DNA of 64,000 nucleotides from CBDAKK01 sp965216965 (GCA_965216965.1 CBDCGX010000052.1:62001-126000); one strand, 5' to 3'. Positions 26,160 to 36,039 are shown, counted from the stretch's first letter. Notes: generated by a model from the letters alone, not told the origin. Numbers and translations are program-made.

Positions 26160-26807
26160 TTATAAGAGTATAGTAAAGAACGCTCCCATAAATGCCCCAA
26201 GAACTCCTCCAAGGACTTCTATAGCAATAAGCGTTTCACCAGCAGTTTTCTTTACAAGGCGTTCAAACGTTACAATATCCATTGCATACATTTTATCTGT
26301 AATTATCGTTTGGAAATCTATTTTTGAAATTGCCTTGCAAATTATAGATTTTTTAAGACCCTTAGGGGTTATACGAGTAAACACATGTGTAAGAGATTGT
26401 GTAACTGTATTTTTTTCTGGAAAAAGCTCATTAAGTGTTACTTTTTTATCTATGTGATGAGCGAGAGTATCAACATCTAAAAATTCTTCTGTTATACCAC
26501 GACTTATGTTTTCTACAAGCCTTTTTTTATTAGCAGGAATAAGACCAAATCTAAAGTGTTTCCACCCAATGGGTGTATGTGGTCTAAAAAGCAACCAAAT
26601 TGCCCCCATGTTTGTAACAAGTCCTGCTAAACCAGCAATACTAGCATTCTTAACAAGATTTAAAGGCATTTCTTCTACCCACATAAACCCTGCAAATTGT
26701 GTAAAAACACTAAGCATCTTATATAGAAAAACAAAACTCAAAACCCCCACAAAAACAACAAGCAAAACAATCTTAATGCTATTCCAATAATATATCCCTT
26801 TCTGCAT
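26160..26807 (-). CDS. DUF445 membrane protein
   Basis: A 215-residue protein with an N-terminal membrane segment (about residues 10-30), the family block TNMGAIWLLFRPHTPIGWKHFRFGLIPANKKRLVENIS, and a C-terminal membrane segment (GGVLGAFMGAFFTILL). DUF445 (YheB/YjiN-like) proteins have no established role. Shorter than many members, which carry longer helical middles. Probably co-transcribed with aroA. Confidence 0.75.
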   Translation of the reverse strand: MQKGIYYWNSIKIVLLVVFVGVLSFVFLYKMLSVFTQFAGFMWVEEMPLNLVKNASIAGLAGLVTNMGAIWLLFRPHTPIGWKHFRFGLIPANKKRLVENISRGITEEFLDVDTLAHHIDKKVTLNELFPEKNTVTQSLTHVFTRITPKGLKKSIICKAISKIDFQTIITDKMYAMDIVTFERLVKKTAGETLIAIEVLGGVLGAFMGAFFTILL

Positions 26808-26876
26808 ATACCTTAGTACCCATGTTCCTTATTAGCATTCTGCCATGCATGTTTTATAAAAACTTTGAGCAAATGA

Positions 26877-28274
26877 TTATACCATTTTTCTAGGATCTAG
26901 AAAGGAGTGTAACTCTTTTGCAGTAAGTATCTTTTCCTCTTCTAAAACTTCACGAATAGTTTTCTTTTTATGAAATGCCTTATGCGCAAGTGCCGCCGCC
27001 TTATCATACCCTATTTTTTTAGCAAGTGGAGTAACTAAAGCAAGCGAATATTCTATCCAATATGCCGCACGTTCTGTATCGGCTTTTAAGCCTTTGATAC
27101 ATTTTTCCACAAAAACATCACAACTATGTGCCGCAAGCTCTATTGCCGTAAGACACTCATGTGAAATAAGTGGATACATCATAATAAGTTGTAACGGTGC
27201 ATTTTGGGCAGCAATTTTAATTGATTCACATTTTCCCATAAGATGAGATACTGCTTGTATGAGCATTTCTGGAATCACAGGATTTATTTTTCCAGGCATA
27301 ATAGAAGATCCTGGTTGTAAAGATGGTAATATTATTTCCCCTAAAGCCCCGCGAGGACCACTTGAAAGAAGTCGAAGATCGTTTGCAATTTTCATAAGAG
27401 CAACAGAAAGCACATTGATAGCTCCCGCAAGAGCAACAAAAGGTTCTGCCCCTGCCATACGAGCAAATGTATTTGTTGCCACTTTAAAAGGGATCTGTGT
27501 ATCCTTAGCCAAGCTGTGCACAAATGCCGTCTTAAATCCTGCTACACTATTTAACCCAGTTCCTACCGCTGTTCCACCTTGTGGAAGATATTCTAAATCT
27601 GGTAAGACTCGTTTTAGTTGAGTATGTGCATATTTTATTTGTTCCGCAAATGCAGAAAATTCTTGCCCTAAAGTCATTGGCACAGCATCCTGAAGATGCG
27701 TCCGTCCTAACTTTATAACACTCTTAAACTTTTTCTGACACGTTTTAAACGCTGTTGTAAGATTTGATACTTTCTCTAAAAGCATAACTAATTCCATTCT
27801 ACATGCAATATATATAGCTGTTGGTATACTATCATTTGATGATTGACCTTTATTTACATGATCATTCGGATGCACGGGAGCTTTTGTTCCTTTCTGAGAT
27901 CCTAATAACTCGTTTGCATAATTAGATATTACTTCATTCATGTTCATATTCCACGAAGTACCACTTCCAGTTTGAAATACATCTATAGGAAAATTATCTA
28001 TAAGCTGTTTCTTTTTTATTATAGTATGCGCAGCGTTTATAATTGCATTTGCTCTTTTTTTATCTAAAATCCCTTTTTTATTGTTTACAATTGCAGCATG
28101 TTTTTTTACTAGTGCAAGAGACTGTATAAGCCTAGGATGTATTCTTAGCGAAGATATAGAAAAGTTTTCAACTGCACGCTGTGTCTGAGCACCCCAATAT
28201 ACGTTTATAGGAACATTTACCTTTCCCATAGAGTCTGTTTCTACTCTAAACTTACCCATTGATTTCTTTTTCAT
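26877..28274 (-). CDS. fumC: Class II fumarate hydratase
   Basis: Fumarase/aspartase superfamily enzyme of 465 residues interconverting fumarate and malate. VFQTGSGTSWNMNMNEVISNYA, GRTHLQDAVPMTLGQEF and the catalytic-serine loop GSSIMPGKINPV are present. The HPNDHVNKGQSSND block and the C-terminus favour fumarase over aspartase, though aspartate ammonia-lyase cannot be fully excluded. AGGAGG lies nine bases before the ATG. No other TCA-cycle gene is nearby. Confidence 0.83.
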   Translation of the reverse strand: MKKKSMGKFRVETDSMGKVNVPINVYWGAQTQRAVENFSISSLRIHPRLIQSLALVKKHAAIVNNKKGILDKKRANAIINAAHTIIKKKQLIDNFPIDVFQTGSGTSWNMNMNEVISNYANELLGSQKGTKAPVHPNDHVNKGQSSNDSIPTAIYIACRMELVMLLEKVSNLTTAFKTCQKKFKSVIKLGRTHLQDAVPMTLGQEFSAFAEQIKYAHTQLKRVLPDLEYLPQGGTAVGTGLNSVAGFKTAFVHSLAKDTQIPFKVATNTFARMAGAEPFVALAGAINVLSVALMKIANDLRLLSSGPRGALGEIILPSLQPGSSIMPGKINPVIPEMLIQAVSHLMGKCESIKIAAQNAPLQLIMMYPLISHECLTAIELAAHSCDVFVEKCIKGLKADTERAAYWIEYSLALVTPLAKKIGYDKAAALAHKAFHKKKTIREVLEEEKILTAKELHSFLDPRKMV

Positions 28275-28498
28275 GATAATTTCCTCCTAATGATAATTAC
28301 ATAAATGATTTCAAATTGCACCATTTCATAACAAAATATAAAATAAGATGTAATTGTTAATATATCACTCTTTAATTCCAGTAACTTTATTTACTGTATA
28401 TAATGATTATATATAAACTTACATTTCATAACAATATCACACTTACTAGAAGTAAATGACAACAAATAACATCCTTTTAATAAAGGTTTAATTATTTG
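28275..28498. other. fumC upstream region
   Basis: AT-rich intergenic DNA with the fumC ribosome site at its left end. It contains CAGTAA-N6-TTACTG near 28379-28396 and several TATATA stretches, suggesting promoter and operator DNA. No reading frame is visible. Confidence 0.4.
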
Positions 28499-30067
28499 CT
28501 ATTTCATAAGTTCTTTTTCTAAAAGTGCAACAAGCCGTATCATGACCTGCGTATCATATTTACAATATAGTGCAATATCTTTAATACTTATTTCATCCTT
28601 AAGACTACATTTAAGTACTTTTTCATAAAGTATTTTTATATAAGGGTGTGTATGTGTCCATTTAAATGTTTTATTGGTATCATCTATCATTTTTATATAA
28701 AAATAATTTGCTGCCATTCCTTCTTTCACTTTACAAGAACTATAGTCATCTTCTAGAAAAACAGAAGTGAGTGTTTTTAATGATATTTTACCCTTCTGCA
28801 AAGGGTGATATATATGAAGATTTAAAAATATTTCCTGCAAATCAACAATGCGCATAAGCACAGATGATGCTTTATGTAATTCTCCAGAAAGCTCCGAAAG
28901 TTGTTTAATAGCATCACCCTCAAAACAACTATCATATACAATAATTGACCCGGCTTTTTTAAGAGCTGCATACAATTCTTGCCACATAAGAATTCTTTTA
29001 TCAATACTTGGTGGCATCGCCCACAATTGAGTGTGAATAGGAGTATTGGGCCCTTCTTGCCATTGTAATGAAAATAAAAATGGGATAAGCTCCCACGGTT
29101 GAGAATAAGGAAAAAATGGCACTGCACTTGTAAATGCTTCAAAATCAAGATAGTAGCGAGGATATGAAAGTTTTTTTATAAAATCTTTTACATCATCAGA
29201 AGAAAAAAACAACTCATTGTTTAGTACAGCATCAATTTGTCTCTGCACTGTTTCTGTTACATCTATATCCTGTGGTATTTGGCTTATTTTTGTAATTCCC
29301 TGACTAAGAAGATCTTCTATAAGCACTTTTGATTTCCGAAGAGTTGTAATACTATCTATGTCTTCTTTGTTATCAATAGAACATGCATCGCAATATCGTC
29401 TTGTACATTTTTCCCAGCTATTTATATCTAAGATGGTTTCTTTTTTAATATGAGTTAAAAACCCCACAATTTGCGGAGTTATACCTTCTAGATATTTCTC
29501 TATTTTTAGAGTAATATCCGACTCTTTCCAAGATATATTCTCATAAAACACATCTACTTTTATTGACTCCCAAAAAAAACCATCCACAAACTGTAAAAAG
29601 ATCTTTGCTACGGGTATGTTATACTTTTTACAAGCATAAAGAACAAACGATGCATATACTTTATGATCACGACGCATTCCTACTGCAGAAACAGGAAAAT
29701 GAAGTATCCACCCACCCAACGACGCATGCCAAGTACAAAATGGGATATATACTGCAAGGATATCATCTATTGTTAATACAGCTCCCATTATGCTTCGTAT
29801 ATTATGCGTATCTGATGTTTTCTCCAAAGATTTAGCATTAGGATTGTTTTGCAAGATGTCTAAACTTTGTCTTACCGCATCGTCAATTGTGTCTGTTTCT
29901 ATATGCTTTGCTTGTCGTTGAGATTTACCCTGAGAAAAAGCCGTTAATACCCGTAGCTGCTCTCTAATAGCAGATGCCATAATTATTGATTTACATCCAT
30001 TAAAATGCAAATAATATGCTCTTCGCGGACATGAAAAATATTCAACTGCTTCGTGGATAAAAAACAC
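28499..30067 (-). CDS. DUF2779 protein: degenerate Cas4/RecB-like domain fused to DnaQ-like exonuclease domain
   Basis: A 522-residue protein. The N-terminal part has the four cysteines of an AddB/Cas4-type [4Fe-4S] cluster: C13 (SCPRRAYY) and C221, C226, C229 (CTRRYCDAC). The PD-(D/E)xK catalytic strand, expected as LIEVKSS, reads LHFPVSA (residues 122-128), so the acidic and lysine residues are lost. The C-terminal DUF2779 domain keeps the exonuclease motifs YYLDFEAF (D308, E310) and YCKYD near the end. GTG start one base after the ackA stop, so the two are coupled. Function unknown. Confidence 0.75.
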   Translation of the reverse strand: MFFIHEAVEYFSCPRRAYYLHFNGCKSIIMASAIREQLRVLTAFSQGKSQRQAKHIETDTIDDAVRQSLDILQNNPNAKSLEKTSDTHNIRSIMGAVLTIDDILAVYIPFCTWHASLGGWILHFPVSAVGMRRDHKVYASFVLYACKKYNIPVAKIFLQFVDGFFWESIKVDVFYENISWKESDITLKIEKYLEGITPQIVGFLTHIKKETILDINSWEKCTRRYCDACSIDNKEDIDSITTLRKSKVLIEDLLSQGITKISQIPQDIDVTETVQRQIDAVLNNELFFSSDDVKDFIKKLSYPRYYLDFEAFTSAVPFFPYSQPWELIPFLFSLQWQEGPNTPIHTQLWAMPPSIDKRILMWQELYAALKKAGSIIVYDSCFEGDAIKQLSELSGELHKASSVLMRIVDLQEIFLNLHIYHPLQKGKISLKTLTSVFLEDDYSSCKVKEGMAANYFYIKMIDDTNKTFKWTHTHPYIKILYEKVLKCSLKDEISIKDIALYCKYDTQVMIRLVALLEKELMK

Positions 30068-30068
30068 T

Positions 30069-31271
30069 TTATTTCCGATTTATGAGAGAATACGAATCAC
30101 GTGCAATCTGTAATTCTTCTTTTGTTTCTATAACTGCAATTTTCACGTTAGAATAATCAGCAGAAATAATTCCTTCTCCTCTGTTTACATCTTCGTTTTT
30201 TATTGAATCAAGCTGCATCCCAATATTGGGAAGTGGCTCACAAATTCTTTTTCTCATCGCTGGATCATTCTGACCAACCCCAGCGGTAAATACAAGCATG
30301 TCTACAGTCTGCAAAAGCGCAGCATATGCACCTATAAACTTTTGAACAGAATGTGCAAACATTTCAAGTGCAAGCTCAGCTCGCTTATTGCCATTTATTG
30401 CCGCTTTCTCAATATCTCGCATATCATTAGACACTCCTGATATACCAAGCAACCCACTTTTTTTATTCATTATAGCATCTATCTCTTTTCCATCCATGTT
30501 CTGCTCCTGCAAAAACACAAGTATTGCAGGATCTATACTCCCACAACGAGTTCCCATCATAAGACCCTCAAGTGGAGTAAACCCCATAGTCGTATCTATT
30601 GACCTTCCTTTTTCTATTGCAGTAATTGAACATCCATTTCCTAAGTGGCATGTTATAAGATTAATATCTTCCGGTTTTTTTCCAAGACATCGTGCCCCCT
30701 CCCTACTCACATAATAATGAGATGTACCATGAAATCCATATCGCCGAATTCCATATTTTTTATATATCTCATACGGCAATGGATACGTAAAAGCAGCCGC
30801 AGGCATAGTTTGATGAAATGCAGTATCAAAAACAGCAATGTGTTTACAATGCGGAAATAGTTTTTTTGCAGCTTGTATTCCACTAAGATTCGCAGGATTA
30901 TGCAATGGAGCAAAGGGAAGCAATTCTTCTATAGCACCCATAACATGATCATTTATCATAACTGAGCTAGAGTATATTTCGCCACCATGCACAACTCTAT
31001 GCCCTATTGCATGCACTTGGTTTGTATCAGCAATAACACCTATTTCGGAATCAGTAAGCAAATTCATAACAACATTAAAAGCGTTTGTATGATCTGTTAT
31101 CTTTTGTATATGATGGCTTCTTTTTGTTTGACTTTGATACAATACAATTGCATCTTCTTTCCCTATTTTTTCTACTACCCCCTTACAAAGGCTGTGTTCT
31201 TGAGGGAACGAGAATATTTCATATTTAAGCGACGAACTTCCGCAATTAATTACAAGGATGATAAAAGGCAT
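30069..31271 (-). CDS. ackA: Acetate kinase
   Basis: Interconverts acetyl-phosphate + ADP and acetate + ATP, 400 residues. Motifs: VINCGSSSLKYEIF, GHRVVHGG, VFDTAFHQTMP, CHLGNGCSITAI and GLMMGTRCGSIDPAI. ATG 31271 (MPFIILVINCG) matches the usual N-terminus; ATG 31280 is also open, and the GGAG between them suits the former. A TATAAT at 31302-31297 is the probable -10. pta is not in the window. Confidence 0.93.
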   Translation of the reverse strand: MPFIILVINCGSSSLKYEIFSFPQEHSLCKGVVEKIGKEDAIVLYQSQTKRSHHIQKITDHTNAFNVVMNLLTDSEIGVIADTNQVHAIGHRVVHGGEIYSSSVMINDHVMGAIEELLPFAPLHNPANLSGIQAAKKLFPHCKHIAVFDTAFHQTMPAAAFTYPLPYEIYKKYGIRRYGFHGTSHYYVSREGARCLGKKPEDINLITCHLGNGCSITAIEKGRSIDTTMGFTPLEGLMMGTRCGSIDPAILVFLQEQNMDGKEIDAIMNKKSGLLGISGVSNDMRDIEKAAINGNKRAELALEMFAHSVQKFIGAYAALLQTVDMLVFTAGVGQNDPAMRKRICEPLPNIGMQLDSIKNEDVNRGEGIISADYSNVKIAVIETKEELQIARDSYSLINRK

Positions 31272-31312
31272 GTTCTCCATAACAATATGTATTTTTATTA
31301 TATCAGACTCTA

Positions 31313-31328
31313 TACTGTATATACAGTA
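31313..31328. promoter_or_regulatory. Perfect palindrome TACTGTATATACAGTA at the ackA -35 region
   Basis: A 16-bp self-complementary site spanning the -35 position for the ackA -10 box at 31302-31297, and lying just after the end of deoA (31340). It looks like the E. coli LexA box shortened by four bases (CTGT-N4-ACAG instead of N8). The regulator is unknown. Confidence 0.5.
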
Positions 31329-31339
31329 ATTATAAAAAT

Positions 31340-32653
31340 TTACATTAAAACTTCATGTATAAGTGGGATGTTTTCTTCTTTCTTTGCATCATTACAAAGC
31401 ACATACGCATTTTGCACAATGTCTTTTACTGTGTCTAAAACATCTAAAGTTATAAAATCTTCATAATATAAAGTTGCAAGCACCTCTCCCTTTGTTACGA
31501 AGTCATTCTTTTTTTTATTTAAAATAACTCCTGCCGTGTAACAAATATCATCTTCCTTTGTTGCCCGTCCAGCCCCAAGAAGCATTGTCGCATGGCCTAT
31601 AGAAAGTGCATCTATATGTTTTATGTGTGCTGTTTCATTCGCACATACCTCTAATGTTTTAGGAGAACCAAGATATGTATTATTGTGCAAAGCATTCATA
31701 TCTACTCCACAAAGAGTAATAAATTTTTCAAACATTTCCATTGCCTTTCCATTAGAAATAACTTTCTGCATCATTACAAATCCATTACTATAATCAACAC
31801 GATTATCTCTTTGTGCAAAAGCAATACCAACAAGAGTAGAAAGCAAGTCTTTTACATCTTGAGGCCCTTTTCCCTGCAGTACATCAATTGCTTCTTTTAA
31901 CTCCAAAGCATTACCCACTGCTTTTCCTAGTGGCTGGTCCATATCCGAAAGAACACAACATACTTTTCGATTGCATTGCGTACCGATACTCTTCATTGTA
32001 TGAGCAAGTTCTCTTGCTTCAGATATGGTTTTCATAAATGCCCCAGAACCAACCTTTACATCTAAAATGATTCCATCAGACTTTACAGCAAGTTTTTTAC
32101 TCATAATAGAAGCTGCTATAAGAGGAACGCTCTGTACGGTACCCGTAACATCTCTAAGAGCGTATAATTTTTTATCGAGCGGTGCCAATTCATCAGAATA
32201 CCCTAAAAGCGCAGAATTACATTCTTTAATCATGGTATCTACCGAAATATTATTGGGATTAAAATGGAACCCCTCTAAAGATTCTAGCTTATCCATAGTT
32301 CCACCAGTATGTCCTAATCCTCGACCCGTAAGTTTTACAACAGTAAAATCAAGTGCCGCTAAAATTGGAATAAGTGCTAGCGTTATTTTATCTCCCACCC
32401 CTCCAGTAGAATGCTTATCTATAACAAAATTATCACTTAAAACTGAAATTTGCTTTCCAGAGTGGAGCATTGCATTTACAAGAGAAAAAAGCTCCTCTTC
32501 ATTTAAGCCATTAAAATATACAGCCATCAAGAATGCACTCATCTGATAATCAGGAACACTTCCTTGTTGATACGCTTCACACAAACAAGTAATATCATTT
32601 GAACTAAGCGTTTTACCATCACGTTTTGCTATAATACAATCTATTGCTCTCAT
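31340..32653 (-). CDS. deoA: Pyrimidine-nucleoside/thymidine phosphorylase
   Basis: Cleaves pyrimidine (deoxy)nucleosides with phosphate, 437 residues. The family signature is clear: FVIDKHSTGGVGDKITL, KLTGRGLGHTGGTMDKLE, and the phosphate site SIMSKKLA. Third gene of the deoC-cdd-deoA operon, with an AGGAGG ahead of its ATG. The choice between thymidine-specific DeoA and broader Pdp cannot be made from sequence. Confidence 0.92.
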   Translation of the reverse strand: MRAIDCIIAKRDGKTLSSNDITCLCEAYQQGSVPDYQMSAFLMAVYFNGLNEEELFSLVNAMLHSGKQISVLSDNFVIDKHSTGGVGDKITLALIPILAALDFTVVKLTGRGLGHTGGTMDKLESLEGFHFNPNNISVDTMIKECNSALLGYSDELAPLDKKLYALRDVTGTVQSVPLIAASIMSKKLAVKSDGIILDVKVGSGAFMKTISEARELAHTMKSIGTQCNRKVCCVLSDMDQPLGKAVGNALELKEAIDVLQGKGPQDVKDLLSTLVGIAFAQRDNRVDYSNGFVMMQKVISNGKAMEMFEKFITLCGVDMNALHNNTYLGSPKTLEVCANETAHIKHIDALSIGHATMLLGAGRATKEDDICYTAGVILNKKKNDFVTKGEVLATLYYEDFITLDVLDTVKDIVQNAYVLCNDAKKEENIPLIHEVLM

Positions 32654-32686
32654 CTCCTTAACCTCCTTTATTATGTATTGTTTTAC

Positions 32687-33109
32687 TTATAAATTTTCCT
32701 TATTAAAAAAATCAGGAAGCACCTCTTGTGCAGACCATATTTTATATGAGTTAATACTTTCCTTTATACTGCTACAAATAAGAATAGAATCTTTATTCAT
32801 AAATTCAACTGCAACCTGCCTACATGCACCACACATACTCACAGGTCCATCAGTATCAGCTACAACGGCAAGTGCTACAATGTATTTTGCCCCGTTACAT
32901 ATACCATTATATATTGCAACTCGTTCAGCACAACAAGAAAGTCCATATGATGCATTTTCAACATTTGCTCCCCCATATATTTTCTCATTATCCGCAAGCA
33001 TCACTGCACCTACTTTAAACAAAGAATACGGAGTATATGCTCTCGCTCTCCAGTCAATTGCCATTGGAATAAGCCTTTTGGCATATGATATAGCAGTGCT
33101 ACTACTCAT
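32687..33109 (-). CDS. cdd: Cytidine deaminase
   Basis: Zn-dependent deamination of (deoxy)cytidine, 140 residues, small tetrameric type. Zinc ligands lie in CCAERVAIYN and MCGACRQV; GGANVENASYGLS is the substrate loop. The ATG overlaps the deoC stop (TAATG), showing tight coupling. It feeds deoxyuridine to the phosphorylase encoded next. Confidence 0.94.
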   Translation of the reverse strand: MSSSTAISYAKRLIPMAIDWRARAYTPYSLFKVGAVMLADNEKIYGGANVENASYGLSCCAERVAIYNGICNGAKYIVALAVVADTDGPVSMCGACRQVAVEFMNKDSILICSSIKESINSYKIWSAQEVLPDFFNKENL

Positions 33110-33801
33110 TAATATGATCCTTTTTCTACACTCACACCCTTTACTATTTCAACACCAGCACTTGTACCAATACGACATGCACCAGCATCTATCATAATCA
33201 TGGCTGTTTCATAATTTCGAATACCCCCGGCAGCTTTTACCTTCATCCCGTCACCTATAGAACGTGCCATGAGTGCAACATGTTCTTTTGTTGCACCAGC
33301 AGTTCCAAACCCTGTTGATGTTTTTACAAATTCCACTCCCACATGAGTACAGATTTCACATAGCTTTATAATGTCTTCATCTTTTAAATAGCATGTCTCT
33401 AAAATAACTTTTACCAGAACATCTCTTTTGTGTTTTTTCCCCGCCTCATGCACTGCAGTATATACCCGCCCGATATCATTTGCAACATAATCATAATCTT
33501 TTGAAAAATACGCACCCAAAGCTACTACCATATCTATTTCTGATGCTCCCTTATCTACTAGCACACTTGCCTCAAATGATTTTGTTTGCATATCTTGTGC
33601 ACCTAATGGGAATCCAACTACGGTGCAAACTAATGAAATAGAATCTTGTAATTTATGGGCACACAAACTCACCCATTGTCCCGATACACAAACACTTGCA
33701 AAGCCATATTGCTTTGCAATATCACATAATACACATATATCTTGCTCTGTAGCTGTAGATGCAAGTAAAGTTGCATCTATATACGATGAAATATCTCTCA
33801 T
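33109..33801 (-). CDS. deoC: Deoxyribose-phosphate aldolase
   Basis: Splits 2-deoxyribose-5-phosphate into acetaldehyde and glyceraldehyde-3-phosphate, 230 residues. VVGFPLGAQ, EIDMVVALGAY, the Schiff-base strand DVLVKVILETCYL, FVKTSTGFGTAGAT and VKAAGGIRNYETA are all typical. First gene of the operon. The ATG has no ribosome site but a TATACT six bases upstream. Confidence 0.95.
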   Translation of the reverse strand: MRDISSYIDATLLASTATEQDICVLCDIAKQYGFASVCVSGQWVSLCAHKLQDSISLVCTVVGFPLGAQDMQTKSFEASVLVDKGASEIDMVVALGAYFSKDYDYVANDIGRVYTAVHEAGKKHKRDVLVKVILETCYLKDEDIIKLCEICTHVGVEFVKTSTGFGTAGATKEHVALMARSIGDGMKVKAAGGIRNYETAMIMIDAGACRIGTSAGVEIVKGVSVEKGSY

Positions 33802-33807
33802 ACATCT

Positions 33808-33813
33808 AGTATA
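33808..33813 (-). promoter_or_regulatory. -10 box TATACT, 6 nt before deoC ATG
   Basis: The minus strand reads TATACT-AGATGT-ATG with no Shine-Dalgarno. The inferred start site falls at the start codon. Confidence 0.45.
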
Positions 33814-33857
33814 TCATATTGCATCCAATATAACATTGGATTAAGAATGAAAATATA

Positions 33858-35732
33858 CTATAAAGTTTTGCTTGTTTTTTTATTTACATGAAACATAAGT
33901 ACGGTAAGATCAGATTGTCTTACCCCTGATATTTTAGACGCCTGTTGTAGTGTTGCAGGTTTTATACTTGAAAGTTTTTCTCTCCCTTCAGAAGAAATTC
34001 CCATAACATTCTTATAATTAAAATCTCGTCCCAAAACAATTGTTTCTTTCTTTTTCATTTTCAAAATCTCTTTTTGTTGCCTATTTATGTATCCTTCATA
34101 TTTCACTTCAACTTCAACGTGATGAAGATCCTCCTTTTCGTATGAATTATCTATTAAAGACTCGTCAAAGTGTGATATCTCCTGCAATGTAAACTTCTGA
34201 GTTTTCAAAACCTGTAAGAAATTCTTTCCTGCAAAAGGTGCAAGTTCTGAAAATCTTTTTATGTCATCTTTTTTTATAGAACGTTGTGAAAGTATTTTTT
34301 TTAATTTCCCTATTGATTCTTTTTTTCTATTCATCTTATCTACTTTATCTTTTGACACCAACCCTATCTTGTATCCAATATCCATAAGTCGTATATCAGA
34401 CGTGTTGTGTCGTAAATTCATACGATGCTCTGCACGAGATGTAAACATACGATACGGTTCTTTTGTGCCCATAGTAATTAAATCATCTATGAGAACGCCT
34501 ATATATGCTTCGCTTCGACTCAAAATAAGTGGGTCTTTTTTCTCTAAATAACATATAGCATTTATTCCCGCAATAAGCCCCTGAGCTGCTGCTTCTTCAT
34601 ATCCCGATGTGCCATTTATTTGTCCCGCCAAAAACAAACCCGAAAGCATTTTAGACTCAAGCGATGCATATAGTTGAGAAGGATCACAATAATCATATTC
34701 AACGGCATAGCCTGGACGCATTATTTCCGCGTGTTCTAATCCACGTATAGAACGAATAAACATCGCTTGAATACTCTCAGGCAACGAGGTAGAAAGCCCA
34801 TTAAGGTACATTTCTTGCGTAGAAAGCCCTTCTGGCTCTATAAAAATTTGATGCCGTTCTCGATCTGAAAATTTTTTTACCTTATCTTCAATTGACGGAC
34901 AATATCTTGGACCAACTCCTGCTATTTTCCCCGAATACGCCGAAGAGCGGTGTATATTCTGTAATATTATTGAGTGAGTAGTATCATTTGTATATGTAAT
35001 ATAGCATGCAACTTGTTCTCTCTGAAAATTCTCCTGAGAAAAAGAAAAAGGACATATCTCATTATCACCAAAAAGTAAATTCACCTTAGAAAAATCTATA
35101 GAACGTCTATGTATACGTGCAGGAGTTCCTGTTTTAAGTCTTCCCAGTTGAAGTCCAATTTTTTTAAGAGATTTATCAAGATAATGTACAGCAGGCTCTG
35201 CAAGCCTTCCTGCACTCGTACTATATTCTCCTATAAACACTTTTCCATTAAGAAAAGTCCCCATAGTAAGCACTATTACTTTTGCCTTATACGTTTTTCC
35301 ACATTCTGTTATTATTCCCGTCGCTTTTTTTGACATATTTGATGTAGCACCCAAATACATAATTTCAGATACAGTGCCTTGTATAAGATAAATGTTTTTT
35401 TCATTCTCTATTGTTTTTTTTGCTTCTATTTGGTAGGCAAGCTTATCTGCTTGTGCTCTTGGAGCTTGTACAGAGGGCCCCTTGCTTCTATTTAAAATAC
35501 GAAATTGTATCATTGTCTTATCAATAAGAGTTCCCATTTCTCCACCAAGAGCATCTATTTCACGAACCATATTTCCTTTAGCAAGACCTCCAATAGCAGG
35601 ATTACATGAAAGCTTGCCTATTGTATCTAAGTTCTGCGTTATAAGTGCTGTTATAAATCCCTTACGTGCTAAGGCAAGCGACGCTTCAATTCCCGCATGT
35701 CCTCCACCAATTACAATTGCATCAAAATCCAT
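33858..35732 (-). CDS. mnmG: tRNA uridine 5-carboxymethylaminomethyl modification enzyme MnmG (GidA)
   Basis: FAD protein of 624 residues acting with MnmE on wobble uridines. N-terminal VIGGGHAGIEASLALARKG, CNPAIGGLAKGNMVREIDALGG, TGTFLNGKVFIGE, and the C-terminal helical domain with YEGYINRQQKEI are diagnostic. Short TAGTAT/TATAAA boxes sit 3-6 nt before the ATG. mnmE is absent here, and the gene is about 27 kb from parAB, which it often adjoins in other bacteria. Confidence 0.95.
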   Translation of the reverse strand: MDFDAIVIGGGHAGIEASLALARKGFITALITQNLDTIGKLSCNPAIGGLAKGNMVREIDALGGEMGTLIDKTMIQFRILNRSKGPSVQAPRAQADKLAYQIEAKKTIENEKNIYLIQGTVSEIMYLGATSNMSKKATGIITECGKTYKAKVIVLTMGTFLNGKVFIGEYSTSAGRLAEPAVHYLDKSLKKIGLQLGRLKTGTPARIHRRSIDFSKVNLLFGDNEICPFSFSQENFQREQVACYITYTNDTTHSIILQNIHRSSAYSGKIAGVGPRYCPSIEDKVKKFSDRERHQIFIEPEGLSTQEMYLNGLSTSLPESIQAMFIRSIRGLEHAEIMRPGYAVEYDYCDPSQLYASLESKMLSGLFLAGQINGTSGYEEAAAQGLIAGINAICYLEKKDPLILSRSEAYIGVLIDDLITMGTKEPYRMFTSRAEHRMNLRHNTSDIRLMDIGYKIGLVSKDKVDKMNRKKESIGKLKKILSQRSIKKDDIKRFSELAPFAGKNFLQVLKTQKFTLQEISHFDESLIDNSYEKEDLHHVEVEVKYEGYINRQQKEILKMKKKETIVLGRDFNYKNVMGISSEGREKLSSIKPATLQQASKISGVRQSDLTVLMFHVNKKTSKTL

Positions 35733-35842
35733 ACTTTTATACTACCATTTTTATACTTTCTATACATAATAAAAATCAAAATACAATACTCCAACATAAC
35801 ATTAAAAATTGTTTATACGACAATTAGTGTTAGTTAAAAACC

Positions 35843-36039
35843 ATGATAATAATCAATATACTGGTGGTTTTTGTAACCCAATGTTTCAATATGCTTGTGG
35901 CTATGCACTCTCTCAAAAAAACAATGATATGTTAAAATTAGATACTACTTTATTATTCCTACACCAGTAATTAAGAATATAAACTCAAAGAATTTCGTAT
36001 TGATTTTGTACTATTCCAAAAAATTGGTTTGAAAATTAA
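35843..36039 (+). pseudogene. Remnant of a third GT11 fucosyltransferase copy
   Basis: The first roughly 160 nt closely match the 5' end of the copy at 36080 (shared QYACGYALSQK coding stretch), but indels break the frame. The sequence then jumps to the gene's 3' end (coding PKNWFEN-stop) and continues with the same 40-bp spacer found after the intact copy. About 670 bp of the interior are missing. A GAT occurs at both sides of the junction. Confidence 0.85.

Noticed and set aside
32025..32546. 173-codon open frame antisense to deoA
   Set aside because: Shadow of a conserved gene in low-complexity codon usage; no ribosome site, no recognisable domain.
33885..33905. parS-like stretch ACATGAAACA at the end of mnmG
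   Set aside because: Only half of the site matches; four mismatches against the 16-mer and no symmetry.
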